Positions 32,836-42,306 of a stretch of DNA of 64,000 nucleotides are shown piece after piece. How positions within the stretch are numbered: the first letter of the stretch is position 1; every line of letters begins with the position of its first letter. The translations under genes were made by a program, and so were the position numbers. Source of the DNA: Nocardioides halotolerans DSM 19273 (lineage in GTDB: Bacteria; Actinomycetota; Actinomycetes; Propionibacteriales; Nocardioidaceae); NCBI RefSeq assembly GCF_000422805.1, contig NZ_KE383923.1, positions 195,296 through 259,295 of the forward strand, read 5' to 3'. Under the pieces are notes generated by a model, which saw only the letters and a program-made list of their open reading frames with translations, did no database searches and was not told where the DNA came from.

Positions 32836-33561
32836 TCAGCGGCCCCCGGAGACGGACGGCGCCGGGAACGACGGCATCGGCAGCGGGGTGGGGCCGTCCG
32901 GCAGCGCCGGCCCGGGGTCGAACGCCGGCGTCTCGTACGGCGTGAGGCCGACTTCCTCCTCCGGTGGCCCCTCGGCGGCGAGCCGGCGGACGGCGGTCCA
33001 CTCCTCGCCCCGCAGCGGCGGGAGCGTCGCCGTGACCGCCTCGACCGCTCCCGCCCAGCGCGAGCCGGCCTCGGCGAGCGAGATGCGCAGCAGCTCGAGC
33101 CCCGCACGGTGGTCGAGCATCAGCCGACGGCCCTGCTCGCGGTCGACCGTGGCGGCGTACTCCAGGACGACGCACAGGTGGTCGGGCAGCTCGGAGTCGA
33201 CGAGGTCGAAGCCCGAGGCGAGGTAGGCCTGCTTGAAGCGCAGCAGCGCCATCCCCCGCTTGCGGGTGTCGCCGTGGGCGAAGTAGGTGAGGAACAGGTT
33301 GTGCCGGCGCCGGGTGTCGAAGGTGTCGACGTAGTCGGCCTCGAGCTCGGTGAGCGACGCCTCCCTCAGGCGTACGACGCACCCCCGCAGCGGACCGCCG
33401 ACGCGCTCGGGCAGCCGGGTCGCGGCCTCCTCGATCAGCTCGAGCCGGCCGAGGAGCTCGTCGTCCGGGTAGCCGAGCAGCAGCGAGGCCGCCTGCCACG
33501 CCACGGTCAGCTGGGTGTCGGTGAGGGCCTCGGCCCGACGACCGGTCGCGGTGCGGCTCAC
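32836..33561 (-). CDS. narJ: Nitrate reductase assembly chaperone
   Basis: A 241-residue TorD-family chaperone needed to insert the molybdenum cofactor into NarG. Helical motifs include WQAASLLLGYPDDEL, LEADYVDTFDTRRRHNLFLTYF (the YVxTFD...LxLTY signature), GDTRKRGMALLRFK and ELPDHLCVVLEYAA. The C-terminal 45 residues are Pro-rich and variable. GTG 33561 overlaps the narH stop (GTGA). Confidence 0.94.
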   Translation of the reverse strand: MSRTATGRRAEALTDTQLTVAWQAASLLLGYPDDELLGRLELIEEAATRLPERVGGPLRGCVVRLREASLTELEADYVDTFDTRRRHNLFLTYFAHGDTRKRGMALLRFKQAYLASGFDLVDSELPDHLCVVLEYAATVDREQGRRLMLDHRAGLELLRISLAEAGSRWAGAVEAVTATLPPLRGEEWTAVRRLAAEGPPEEEVGLTPYETPAFDPGPALPDGPTPLPMPSFPAPSVSGGR

Positions 33562-35237
33562 GGCGCCTCCCCCTCCGGCTGGTCGGCACCAGCATTCCCG
33601 GGCCGCGGCGGGAACAGCCCGCTCGGGCTGCCCTTGCCGTCCCAGTTGAGCAGGTTGACCCGCGCCGACTTGTCCGCCGGCGACGCCAGGGTGTCGGCGG
33701 TCTGCCGGTCCTGGAGCATCTGGAAGTTCTCGACCGCGATCGGCGTCGGCACACCCGATCCCTCGCCGAAGAGCCCGTGCTGGCCGCCGCCGTACTCCGA
33801 GACCGAGCACTCGGTGGCCAGCTCCTCGAGCGCGTGCGCCTGCTCGGAGTGCGCCGGCGGGATGACGTAGCGCTCGTCGTACTTCGCGATCGCGAGGAGG
33901 CGGTACATGTCGTACATCTCCTCCTCGGTCATCCCGACCGCCGCGGGGATCGACGGGTCGGGCTCGCGGCCCAGGTTGATGTCGCGCATGTAGGAGCGCA
34001 TCGCGGCGAGCTTCTTCAGCACGCCGTCGACGGGTGCCACGTCGCCGGCGGTGAACAGCTCGGCGAGGTACTCGATCGGGATCCGCAGCGCGTCGATGGC
34101 CGCGAACAGGTTGCCCTTGTCCTCCGCGTCGTGGCCCGTGTCCTTCACCACGTCGACGACCGGTGAGAGCGGCGGGATGTACCAGACCATCGGCATGGTG
34201 CGGTACTCCGGGTGCAGCGGCAGCGCGACCCTGAACCGGTTGATCAGCGCGTGGATCGGCGAGCGCTGCGCGGCGCTCACCCAGTCGCGCGGGATGCCGG
34301 CCTGCTCGGCCGCGCGCTGGACCTCCGGGTCGTGCGGGTCGAGGAAGACCTCGCGCTGCGCCTCGTAGAGCCCGTGCTCGTCCGTGGTGGCCGCGGCCTC
34401 CAGCACCTTGTCGGCGTCGTAGAGCATCAGCCCGATGTAGCGCAGCCGCCCCACGCAGGTCTCGGAGCAGACGGTCGGGAGGCCGACCTCGATGCGCGGG
34501 AAGCAGAACGTGCACTTCTCGGCCTTGCCGGTCCGGTGGTTGAAGTAGACCTTCTTGTAGGGGCACCCCGAGATGCACATCCGCCAGCCGCGGCAGCGAT
34601 CCTGGTCGACCAGCACGATGCCGTCCTCGGAGCGCTTGTAGATCGCCCCGCTGGGGCACGACGCCGCGCACGACGGGTTCAGGCAGTGCTCGCAGATCCG
34701 CGGCAGGTAGAACATGAAGGTCTCCTCGAACTCGAGGCGCACCTTGTCGGCGATCTTCTTCAGCATCGGGTCGTGCTCGCCGGTGGCCTTGGAGCCACCG
34801 AGGTTGTCGTCCCAGTTCGACGACCACGTCACCTTCATGTCCTTGCCGGAGAGCAGCGACTTCGGCCGCGCGACCGGCGTGTGCTCCTGGGCGGGCGCGT
34901 CGGTCAGCGTGGCGTAGTCGTAGGTCCAGGGCTCGTAGTAGTCCTGGATCGACGGCATCTTCGGGTTGGAGAAGATCGTGAGCAGCTTGCGCAGCCGCCC
35001 GCCGCCCTTGAGCGCCAGCCGGCCGCGCTGGTTGAGCGTCCAGCCGCCCTTCCACTCCTCCTGGTCCTCGTAGCGCCGCGGGTAGCCCTGGCCGGGCCGG
35101 GTCTCGACGTTGTTGAACCACACGTACTCCGTGCCGGTGCGGTTGGTCCACGCCTGCTTGCAAGTCACCGAGCAGGTGTGGCACCCGATGCACTTGTCGA
35201 GGTTCATCACCATCGCCATCTGCGCCATGACCCTCAC
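33558..35237 (-). CDS. narH: Respiratory nitrate reductase beta subunit (iron-sulfur)
   Basis: A 559-residue electron-transfer subunit with four clusters: CIGCHTCSVTCKQ near the start, CEHCLNPSCAASCPSG, CRGWRMCISGCPYKK and KCTFCFPRI...CSETCVGRLRY. The tryptophan in CRGW marks the [3Fe-4S] site usual in NarH. GTG 35237 gives VRVMAQMAMVMNLDKC, which aligns with the M-x-VMAQM start I recall from mycobacterial NarH and overlaps the narG stop (GTGA); ATG 35228 is the alternative. It joins NarG and NarI at the inner membrane. Confidence 0.96.
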   Translation of the reverse strand: MRVMAQMAMVMNLDKCIGCHTCSVTCKQAWTNRTGTEYVWFNNVETRPGQGYPRRYEDQEEWKGGWTLNQRGRLALKGGGRLRKLLTIFSNPKMPSIQDYYEPWTYDYATLTDAPAQEHTPVARPKSLLSGKDMKVTWSSNWDDNLGGSKATGEHDPMLKKIADKVRLEFEETFMFYLPRICEHCLNPSCAASCPSGAIYKRSEDGIVLVDQDRCRGWRMCISGCPYKKVYFNHRTGKAEKCTFCFPRIEVGLPTVCSETCVGRLRYIGLMLYDADKVLEAAATTDEHGLYEAQREVFLDPHDPEVQRAAEQAGIPRDWVSAAQRSPIHALINRFRVALPLHPEYRTMPMVWYIPPLSPVVDVVKDTGHDAEDKGNLFAAIDALRIPIEYLAELFTAGDVAPVDGVLKKLAAMRSYMRDINLGREPDPSIPAAVGMTEEEMYDMYRLLAIAKYDERYVIPPAHSEQAHALEELATECSVSEYGGGQHGLFGEGSGVPTPIAVENFQMLQDRQTADTLASPADKSARVNLLNWDGKGSPSGLFPPRPGNAGADQPEGEAP

Positions 35238-38200
35238 GAGTAGCGCACCTCCTGCGAGCGCTTGCGGATCACGGTGACCTCGTCGCGCTGGTTGCCCGTC
35301 GGGCCGAGGTAGTTGAAGGCGAAGGACAGCTGGGCGTAGCCACCGATCACGTGGCTCGGCTTCACCAGGATCCGGGTCAGCGAGTTGTGGATGCCGCCTC
35401 GCTTGCCCGAGGTCTCCGCGATCGGTACGTCGATCAGCCGGTCCTGGGCGTGGTGCATGTAGACCGTCCCCTCGGGCATCCGGTGCGAGACGATCGCGCG
35501 GGCCACCACGACACCGTTGCGGTTGACCGCCTCGATCCAGTCGTTGTCCTCGACTCCCACCTTGGCGGCGTCCTTGTCGCTCATCCAGATCGTCTGCCCG
35601 CCTCGCGAGAGCGAGAGCATGAAGAGGTTGTCCTGGTACTCCGAGTGGATCGACCACTTGTTGTGCGGGGTGAGGTAGCGGACCGTGACGCCCAGCTCAC
35701 CCGTGGACCCGATGTCGGGCTCGCTGAACAGCGCGCCCATGTTGAGCGGTGGTCGGTAGACCGGCAGCGCCTCGCCCAGCTCGGTCATCCAGTCGTGGTC
35801 GAGGTAGAAGTGCTGGCGACCGGTCAGCGTGTGCCACGGCTTGAGCCGCTCGACGTTGATGGTGAACGGCGAGTAGCGGCGCCCGCCGGTCTCGGAGCCC
35901 GACCACTCCGGCGAGGTGATCACGGGGACCGGCGCGGCCACCGTGTCGGCGAAGGTGATCTGCTTACCCTCGTGCTCGGCCGCGAGGTCGTGCAGCTGGG
36001 TGCCGGTGCGCTTCTCCAGGGTCAGGAACCCCTGTGTCGCGAGGTGGCCGTTGGTCGTGCCCGAGAGCGCCAGGATCGCCTCGCACGCGTGCACGTCACG
36101 CGCCAGCGACGGCCGCCCGTCGGCGGGCCCGCCGCGGATCGCGCCGTTCTTGTCGCGCAGGTAGTCGACCGCCGAGGTGACGTCGTAGCTCACGCCCTTC
36201 GTGGTCGTGCCGAGCGTCTCCATCAGCGGCCCGAGCGCCTGCATCTGCGCGCCGACGGCGGTGTAGTCGCGCTCGACCTCGACGATCTTGGGCATCGTCA
36301 CCCCCGGCACCGGCTCGCACTCACCGTGCTTCCAGTCGCGGACCACGCCGTGCGGGTTGGCCATCGCGTCGGGGGTGTCGTGCAGGAGCGGCACCGCGAC
36401 CACGTCGCGCCTGGTGTCGAGCCGCCCCGCCGCCAGCTCGCTGAACTTCGTCGCGATCGTCTGCCAGGCGTCCCAGTCGGTGCGGGTCTGCCACGGCGGG
36501 GCGATCGCCGGGTTGAACGAGTGGATGAACGGGTGCATGTCAGTGGTGTTGAGGTCGTGCTTCTCGTACCACGTGGCGGCCGGCAGCACGACGTCGGAGA
36601 AGATCGTCGTGCTGGTCTGGCGGAAGTCGAGGGTCAGCAGCAGGTCGAGCTTCCCCTCGGGTGCGTCGGCGTGCCACTCGACCTCCTGCGGCCGCAGGCC
36701 CTCCGGCGCCTCGCCGGCCCGCAGCGAGCTGTCGGTGCCGAGCAGGTGCTTGAGGAAGTACTCGTTGCCCTTGCCCGACGAGCCGAGCAGGTTGGCCCGC
36801 CAGATCGACAGCACCCGCGGGAAGTTCTCCGGTGCGTCGGGGTCCTCGGCCGCGAAGCGCAGGTCACCGCTCTTGAGCCGGTCGACGACGTGCTCGGCCA
36901 CCGGGCGTCCCGCCTCGGCGGCCTCGTCGGCGAGGTCGAGCGGGTTGCGGTCGAAGGTCGGGTAGGACGGCATCCACCCCATCCGCGCGCTCTTGGCGAT
37001 CACGTCGGCCGTGCTCAGCCCGGCGAGCAGGCCGCGGCCGGTCGCGGCCGAGACCGTGTCGGCACTGAAGGTGTCGTAGCGGAACTGGTCGGTGTGGAGG
37101 TACCAGTACGCCGTGTGGATCATCTGGCGGGGCGGGCGCCGCCAGTCGAGGCCGAACGCGAGCTGCGCCCAGCCGGTCACCGGCCGGCACTTCTCCTGCC
37201 CCACGTAGTGCGCCCAGCCGCCGCCGTTGACGCCCTGGCAGCCGGTGAGCGTCGTGAGGCCGAGGAAGCCGCGGTAGATCGTGTCGGAGTGGAACCAGTG
37301 GTTGGTGCCGGCCCCCATCAGGATCATCGACCGGCCCCGCGACTCCTCCGCGTTGGCGGCGAACTCCCGGGCGATCCGCGCCGCGGCCGAGGCGGGCACG
37401 CCGGTGATCGCCTCCTGCCAGGCGGGGGTGTACGGCGCCGACTCGTCGTCGTAGGACGACGCGTAGCCGGTGAGGCCCTCGCGCCCCACGCCGTACTGCG
37501 CCAGCATCAGGTCGAAGACCGTCGCGACCAGCCGGTCACCAATGCGGCGCACCGGCACGTCGCGGGGCAGCGAGCCCGGCGTGCCGTCGACGTCGTCGAA
37601 GCGCGGCAGCTCGACCGACACCGTCTCGGCGCCCGGCGCGAGCAGGCTCAGCACCGGGTCGACGTCACCGAGGTCGAGGTTCCACCGACCGGCGCCGGCG
37701 TCGCCGAACCGGTGGCCGAGCGCGCCGTTCGGCACCACCGGCGCACCGGTCGCCGAGTCGAGGAGCACGGTCTTGAAGTGCGCGTTCTCCTCGGCCGCGT
37801 GCTCGGGCAGGTCGGCTGCGGTCAGGAACTTGCCCGCACGGTGCGTGCCGTCGGGGCCGGGCTCGAGGGAGACGAGGTAGGGCAGGTCGGTGAACCGCTT
37901 GGTGTAGTCGGCGAAGTAGGGCACCTGCCGGTCGACGAAGAACTCCTTGAGGATCACGTGACCCATCGCCATCGCGAGCGCGCCGTCGGTGCCGGGCCGG
38001 ATCGCCAGCCACTCGTCGGCGAACTTCACGTTGTCGGCGTAGTCGGGCGAGACCACGACGACCTTCTGGCCGCGGTAGCGCGCCTCGGTCATCCAGTGCG
38101 CGTCGGGCGTGCGGGTCACCGGGACGTTGGAGCCCCACATGACGAGGTAGCCCGCGTCCCACCAGTCGCCGGACTCGGGGACGTCGGTCTGGTCGCCGAA

Positions 38201-38926
38201 GACCTGGGGCGAGGCGACGGGGAGGTCGGCGTACCAGTCGTAGAAGGACAGCATCGAGCCGCCGATCAGCGAGGTGAACCGGGCCCCGGACGCGTGGGAG
38301 ACCATCGACATCGCCGGGATCGGCGAGAAGCCGGCGACCCGGTCGGGCCCCCACTTCGCGATGGTGTGGACGTAGGCGGCGGCGACCAGCTCGGTCGCCT
38401 CCTCCCAGCTCGCGCGGACCAGTCCGCCCTTGCCGCGGGCGGCCTTGTAGGCCCGCGCGCGCTGCGGGTTGTCGACGATGTGCGCCCACGCCTTCACGGG
38501 GTCGCCACCGTGCTGCGACTTGGCCTCGCGGTACATCTGCAGGAGGACGCCGCGCACGTAGGGGTAGCGCACCCGGGTCGGCGAGTAGGTGTACCAGGAG
38601 AACGCCGCGCCGCGAGGGCAGCCCCGCGGCTCGTACTCCGGCCGGTCGGGTCCGGCCGACGGGTAGTCGGTCTGCTGGGTCTCCCAGGTGATGATCCCGT
38701 CCTTGACGTAGACCTTCCACGAGCAGGACCCGGTGCAGTTGACGCCGTGGGTCGAGCGCACGACCTTGTCGTGGCTCCACCGGTCGCGGTAGAACGCGTC
38801 GGCTCCGCGGCCGCCCTCCTTGGTGAGGGTCCGCAGGTCCTCCGAGACCGTGCCCTTGGTGAAGAACCGTCTGCTGCGCACCAGCGCGTCGGTCAGTCCG
38901 TTGTCCATCCCGGTCTCGGAGGTCAT
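35234..38926 (-). CDS. narG: Respiratory nitrate reductase alpha subunit (molybdenum)
   Basis: A 1,230-residue catalytic subunit that reduces nitrate to nitrite on the cytoplasmic side. It has the NarG FS0 ligand set (HGVNCTGSCSWKVYV with His and two Cys, then EPRGCPRGA). The molybdenum cofactor regions include YDWYADLPVASPQVFGDQTD, which contains the Asp ligand, and the later MGAGTNHWFHSD and GCQGVNGGGWAHY blocks. No twin-arginine signal is apparent, as expected for cytoplasm-facing NarG. ATG 38926 overlaps the narK stop (ATGA). Length and order match actinobacterial narKGHJI operons. Confidence 0.97.
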   Translation of the reverse strand: MTSETGMDNGLTDALVRSRRFFTKGTVSEDLRTLTKEGGRGADAFYRDRWSHDKVVRSTHGVNCTGSCSWKVYVKDGIITWETQQTDYPSAGPDRPEYEPRGCPRGAAFSWYTYSPTRVRYPYVRGVLLQMYREAKSQHGGDPVKAWAHIVDNPQRARAYKAARGKGGLVRASWEEATELVAAAYVHTIAKWGPDRVAGFSPIPAMSMVSHASGARFTSLIGGSMLSFYDWYADLPVASPQVFGDQTDVPESGDWWDAGYLVMWGSNVPVTRTPDAHWMTEARYRGQKVVVVSPDYADNVKFADEWLAIRPGTDGALAMAMGHVILKEFFVDRQVPYFADYTKRFTDLPYLVSLEPGPDGTHRAGKFLTAADLPEHAAEENAHFKTVLLDSATGAPVVPNGALGHRFGDAGAGRWNLDLGDVDPVLSLLAPGAETVSVELPRFDDVDGTPGSLPRDVPVRRIGDRLVATVFDLMLAQYGVGREGLTGYASSYDDESAPYTPAWQEAITGVPASAAARIAREFAANAEESRGRSMILMGAGTNHWFHSDTIYRGFLGLTTLTGCQGVNGGGWAHYVGQEKCRPVTGWAQLAFGLDWRRPPRQMIHTAYWYLHTDQFRYDTFSADTVSAATGRGLLAGLSTADVIAKSARMGWMPSYPTFDRNPLDLADEAAEAGRPVAEHVVDRLKSGDLRFAAEDPDAPENFPRVLSIWRANLLGSSGKGNEYFLKHLLGTDSSLRAGEAPEGLRPQEVEWHADAPEGKLDLLLTLDFRQTSTTIFSDVVLPAATWYEKHDLNTTDMHPFIHSFNPAIAPPWQTRTDWDAWQTIATKFSELAAGRLDTRRDVVAVPLLHDTPDAMANPHGVVRDWKHGECEPVPGVTMPKIVEVERDYTAVGAQMQALGPLMETLGTTTKGVSYDVTSAVDYLRDKNGAIRGGPADGRPSLARDVHACEAILALSGTTNGHLATQGFLTLEKRTGTQLHDLAAEHEGKQITFADTVAAPVPVITSPEWSGSETGGRRYSPFTINVERLKPWHTLTGRQHFYLDHDWMTELGEALPVYRPPLNMGALFSEPDIGSTGELGVTVRYLTPHNKWSIHSEYQDNLFMLSLSRGGQTIWMSDKDAAKVGVEDNDWIEAVNRNGVVVARAIVSHRMPEGTVYMHHAQDRLIDVPIAETSGKRGGIHNSLTRILVKPSHVIGGYAQLSFAFNYLGPTGNQRDEVTVIRKRSQEVRYS

Positions 38927-40167
38927 TCGGCAGATGCTCCTTCGGCTGCAGTGCGGCGGACGACGGTCAGCGTCAGCACCAGGGTCAGCGCGGCGGTGAC
39001 CGAGAGCAGGATCAGACCGATCGCGTAGGAGTCGGTCCGTCCATAGACATAACCCATGATCAACGGCGGCAGGAAGCCCCCCAGCCCGCCGGCCGCCCCG
39101 ACGAGGCCGGTCACGCCGCCGACCCGCGACGGCTCCGTCACCCGCGCGATGAGCGCGAAGGTCGCTCCGCTGCCGCTGCCGAGTGCGGCGGCCATCGCGA
39201 GGAAGGCGACCGTGCCGATCCCGTCGAGCGGCGGGGTGCCGGCGGAGATCGCGGCGCCGAGGACCACCACGGCGTACCCGCTGGCCAGCACCGGGATCGG
39301 GCCGAACCGGTCGGACAGCCAGCCGCCGACCGGCCGCATGATCACGGCGACCACCACGAAGCCCGCCATCCGGTTGGCCGCGTCGGCGGGGGTGAGCCCG
39401 TGGGCGGTCTTCAGGTACGCCGGCAGGTAGACCGAGAAGGCGACGTAGCCGCCGAAGGCGACCGCGTAGAGGATGCACGCCTGCCACGTGATCGAGAGGC
39501 GGGCGTTGGCCGAGAGGCGGCTGGCCAGGCTGGTGGTCGGCACCGTGCGCCCCGGGGCGTCGCGGAGCACGACGAACGAGACCGCGGCGTAGACGGCGAG
39601 GGCGACGGCGGTGATCAGGAACGGCGCGGTGTCGCCGACCCGGGTGAAGAGCTTGACGGTGGTGAGGGCGCTGATCGCGGTGCCGCCCATGCCCGCGCCG
39701 AAGATGCCGACCGCCAGGCCGCGGCGCGCGGGCGGGAACCACGCGTTGACGAACGGCACGCCGACGGCGAACGCCGTGCCGCCGATGCCGAGGAAGAACC
39801 CCCCGACCAGGAGGAGGGCGTAGGAGTCGAGCGCGACGAACGCGATGAAGAGGACCGGCACGATCGTGGCGGCCGAGACGAGCGGGAACATCACGCGCCC
39901 GCCGAAGCGGTCGGTGAGCGCGCCGACGATGATCCGTCCCAGCGAGCCGACGAGCACGGGGACGGCGACCAGCAGGGCCACGTCGGACTCGGACAGGACG
40001 CCCAGCGACCCGGAGTCGCGGAACATCGGTCCGAGCGGGCTGATCAGCGCCCAGGCCCAGAAGTTGACCGCGAAGCCGAGGGTGGCCAGCCCCAGCATCA
40101 GCCAGGCGGCGCCGGGCACGGCCGCCCGCTGCGAGGTTGCGGGACTGGCGACGTCCACGGCGGTCAC
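38923..40167 (-). CDS. narK: Nitrate/nitrite transporter, MFS family
   Basis: A 414-residue, 12-helix transporter that imports nitrate and/or exports nitrite. The NNP-family signatures are visible: GGFFLGIGGTAFAVGVPFVN in helix 5 and GSGSGATFALIARVT in the second half, with ARVT and PARRGLAVGIFGAGMGG also typical. GTG 40167 is preceded by GGGAGGAG; an in-frame ATG at 40191 lacks a ribosome-binding site and adds eight residues. First gene of the nar operon, with 142 nt to a hairpin that ends the upstream aminotransferase. Confidence 0.93.
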   Translation of the reverse strand: MTAVDVASPATSQRAAVPGAAWLMLGLATLGFAVNFWAWALISPLGPMFRDSGSLGVLSESDVALLVAVPVLVGSLGRIIVGALTDRFGGRVMFPLVSAATIVPVLFIAFVALDSYALLLVGGFFLGIGGTAFAVGVPFVNAWFPPARRGLAVGIFGAGMGGTAISALTTVKLFTRVGDTAPFLITAVALAVYAAVSFVVLRDAPGRTVPTTSLASRLSANARLSITWQACILYAVAFGGYVAFSVYLPAYLKTAHGLTPADAANRMAGFVVVAVIMRPVGGWLSDRFGPIPVLASGYAVVVLGAAISAGTPPLDGIGTVAFLAMAAALGSGSGATFALIARVTEPSRVGGVTGLVGAAGGLGGFLPPLIMGYVYGRTDSYAIGLILLSVTAALTLVLTLTVVRRTAAEGASAE

Positions 40168-40309
40168 TGCTCCTCCCGAGGCTTTGCCCATGACTGTTGC
40201 CGAGCAGGACCCCGTTGCCAAGGGCGACATGCGCATCTCCACCATCGAGTCGGAACAGAACCGATGACCAGCACAGACGCTGGCGCGGGCGGCGCACAGG
40301 GCAGAAGGT

Positions 40310-40329
40310 CCCGGGTGGTCCCACCCGGG
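40310..40329 (-). terminator. Hairpin downstream of the aminotransferase gene
   Basis: CCCGGGTG (40310-40317) and CACCCGGG (40322-40329) pair perfectly around a 4-nt GTCC loop, 20 nt after the aminotransferase stop. This should insulate the nar operon from upstream transcription. It lacks a clear U-tract. Confidence 0.6.
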
Positions 40330-40349
40330 GTCCCGTGTCTCCGGCGGGC

Positions 40350-41633
40350 TCAGCCCCAGGCGTCGGCGTACGTCGTCACCACCTCGCCGAACGCCGCGAC
40401 GAGGCCGTCGCACTGCTCGTCGGTGACGGGGATGCTCACGGTCAGCATGCCGCGGCGGGCCAGCCAGAAGCCGCGGTTGACCAGTGCGAAGAAGACGAGC
40501 TCCCGCGCCGCCGCCTGGGCGTCCGTGAGCGGCACCGAGGCGAGCACGGGGGCAGGCGCCGGGTGGATGGTCATCAGCGAGCCGCGGCCCGAGACGTGCA
40601 GCCCGGCGGGCCGGGCGACCTCGTCGAGGGCGAGGCGGAGCCGGTCGCCGCGGTCGTTGACGTCGGTCAGCGTCGCGTCGTCGAGGACCTGCTCGAGGCC
40701 GGCGATCCCCGCGCTCAGCGTGAGCACGTTGTTGTTGAAGGTGCCCGCGTGGAAGAGCGCGCCGGGCCGGGTGGGGTCGAAGGCCGCCATCAGGTCGGCG
40801 CGGCCGCCGAAGGCGCCGAAGGAGAGGCCGCCACCGAGGTACTTGCCGAGCGTCGTGAGGTCGGGCGTCACACCCACCACCGACTGCAGGCCGCCGGGCG
40901 AGAGCCGTGACGTCATCACCTCGTCGAACACGAGCAGCGCGCCGGTGGCGCTCGTCTCCTCCCGGAGCATCTCCAGGAACGCCTGGTCCGCCGGGACGCA
41001 GCCGCTGGCGCCGAGCATCGGCTCGACCAGCACGGCGGCGAGGTCGCGGCCGTGCTCGCGGACCAGCGCGCGGGTGCCGTCGACGTCGTTGTAGTCGCCG
41101 AGCACCCACTCGTGGGGCACGGTGACCGGGCTCGCGGTCTCGCCGAAAGTGAGCACGCCGCCGTGGTAGCCGCCGCGGAAGACCAGGATCCGCCGGCGGC
41201 CGGTGACAGCGACCGCCAGCGCGAGGGTCATCAGGTTGGCCTCGGTGCCCGAGTTGGTGAACCGCACCAGGTCGACGCTCGGGAACCGCGCGCAGATCAG
41301 CTCGGCCAACCGCGGCTCGAGGTCGTTGACCGCGCCGAAGCCGAGCCCGCGGTCCAGGGCATCGCGCAGCGCGTCGAGCACCGCGCGCTCGGAGTGGCCG
41401 TAGAGCCCGGCGGTGAACTCTCCAAGGAAGTCGTCGTACCGGTCCCCGTCGAGCGACCACAGCTGCGCGCCCTCGCCGCGCTCGAACGCCAGCGGGAACG
41501 GCTCGTAGTGGAGGATCGAGCGGGTGTTGCCACCGGGCATCGACTTCGCGGCGCGCTCCTGGCGGGCGGCGCTGCGCGGGTTGCGGCCGACGTAGCGGTC
41601 GATCTCGGAGCGGACGGCCTCGGACCGGCTCAC
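40350..41633 (-). CDS. Class III aminotransferase, glutamate-1-semialdehyde aminomutase-like
   Basis: A 427-residue PLP enzyme. GTEANLMTLALA and FDEVMTSRLSPGG are characteristic, and the Schiff-base lysine is in LTTLGKYLGGGLSFGAFGG. AGTFNNNVLTLSAG is the substrate-side motif. The closest family by pattern is hemL-like aminotransferases, but FDEVMTSR (not FDEVMTGFR) and the absence of haem genes nearby make a true HemL unlikely. It is better called a GSA-aminotransferase-like enzyme of unknown substrate. GTG 41633 overlaps the VOC gene stop (GTGA), so the two are coupled. Confidence 0.88.
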   Translation of the reverse strand: MSRSEAVRSEIDRYVGRNPRSAARQERAAKSMPGGNTRSILHYEPFPLAFERGEGAQLWSLDGDRYDDFLGEFTAGLYGHSERAVLDALRDALDRGLGFGAVNDLEPRLAELICARFPSVDLVRFTNSGTEANLMTLALAVAVTGRRRILVFRGGYHGGVLTFGETASPVTVPHEWVLGDYNDVDGTRALVREHGRDLAAVLVEPMLGASGCVPADQAFLEMLREETSATGALLVFDEVMTSRLSPGGLQSVVGVTPDLTTLGKYLGGGLSFGAFGGRADLMAAFDPTRPGALFHAGTFNNNVLTLSAGIAGLEQVLDDATLTDVNDRGDRLRLALDEVARPAGLHVSGRGSLMTIHPAPAPVLASVPLTDAQAAARELVFFALVNRGFWLARRGMLTVSIPVTDEQCDGLVAAFGEVVTTYADAWG

Positions 41634-42256
41634 GCCGGCAGCTCGGTGCCGGCCCGGGCGGCGACCATGTACTCGGCGTACCAGTCCGGCCAGTTCTCGT
41701 CGTACTTCCCGCCGTCCCTCGCCTCGTGCTCACCGTGTGCGGCGGCGGCCGCCCTCAGCGCTGCGGCGAGGTCGCTCACCGAGGAGTACGTCGTGACGGC
41801 GTCGACCCGGTCGGGGAGCCGGGTGGTCACCTCCTGGAGGAGCCAGCGGTTGCCGTCAGGGTCGGCGAAGGTGGCGAACGTGCTGTAGCTGCCGTCGTCG
41901 GCGCCCGGACCGGGTGCGCGTCCGGTCCCGTCGGCACGGAACTGCGCGCCCGGGCTGTCGGGGTGGAAGACCTCGCTGACCTCGGCACCGCGCGACGCGA
42001 GCTCCTCGCGGGCCGCAGCCAGGTCGGAGACCACGAGGTAGAGGCCCTCGGCGGTCCCGGGCGCGGCCGAGGTGATCTGGGTGCCGAACTGCACCGAGCA
42101 CCCCGACCCGGGCGGGGTCAGCTGGACCACGCGGAAGCCGTTGTCGAACGGGAAGTCGGCGTCGAGCCGCCAGCCCAGTCCGACGTAGAAGTCCTTGGCG
42201 CGGTCGACGTCCGCCACGGGGATCACGACCGCCTCGAGCAACATGTCCTGGGTCAC
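41630..42256 (-). CDS. VOC-superfamily (glyoxalase/dioxygenase-like) protein
   Basis: A 208-residue protein with one VOC module at about residues 5-150 (VVIPVADVDRAKDFYVGLGW, GFRVVQLTPPGSGCSVQFG, LYLVVSDLAAAREELASRG, FATFADPDGNRWLLQEV). The C-terminal 60 residues (ending WPDWYAEYMVAARAGTELPA) form a conserved tail seen in actinobacterial members. GTG 42256 is preceded by GGGGAGG at 9-nt spacing; ATG 42244 is an alternative. It is coupled to the aminotransferase gene. The reaction is unknown. Confidence 0.82.
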   Translation of the reverse strand: MTQDMLLEAVVIPVADVDRAKDFYVGLGWRLDADFPFDNGFRVVQLTPPGSGCSVQFGTQITSAAPGTAEGLYLVVSDLAAAREELASRGAEVSEVFHPDSPGAQFRADGTGRAPGPGADDGSYSTFATFADPDGNRWLLQEVTTRLPDRVDAVTTYSSVSDLAAALRAAAAAHGEHEARDGGKYDENWPDWYAEYMVAARAGTELPA

Positions 42257-42306
42257 CTGGGAAGCCTCCCCTGCCACGTCGGCGACGGCAAGGCTCCCCT
42301 CGCTCC

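Noticed and set aside
35351-39028. A plus-strand open frame of over 1,200 codons opposite narG
   Set aside because: It is antisense to a certain gene; long antisense frames arise from GC-ending codons. The product is Arg/Val/Asp-rich and without a family pattern.
40350-41633. hemL (haem biosynthesis glutamate-1-semialdehyde aminomutase)
   Set aside because: The active-site FDEV motif differs from typical HemL and no haem genes are close; the safer call is a HemL-like aminotransferase.
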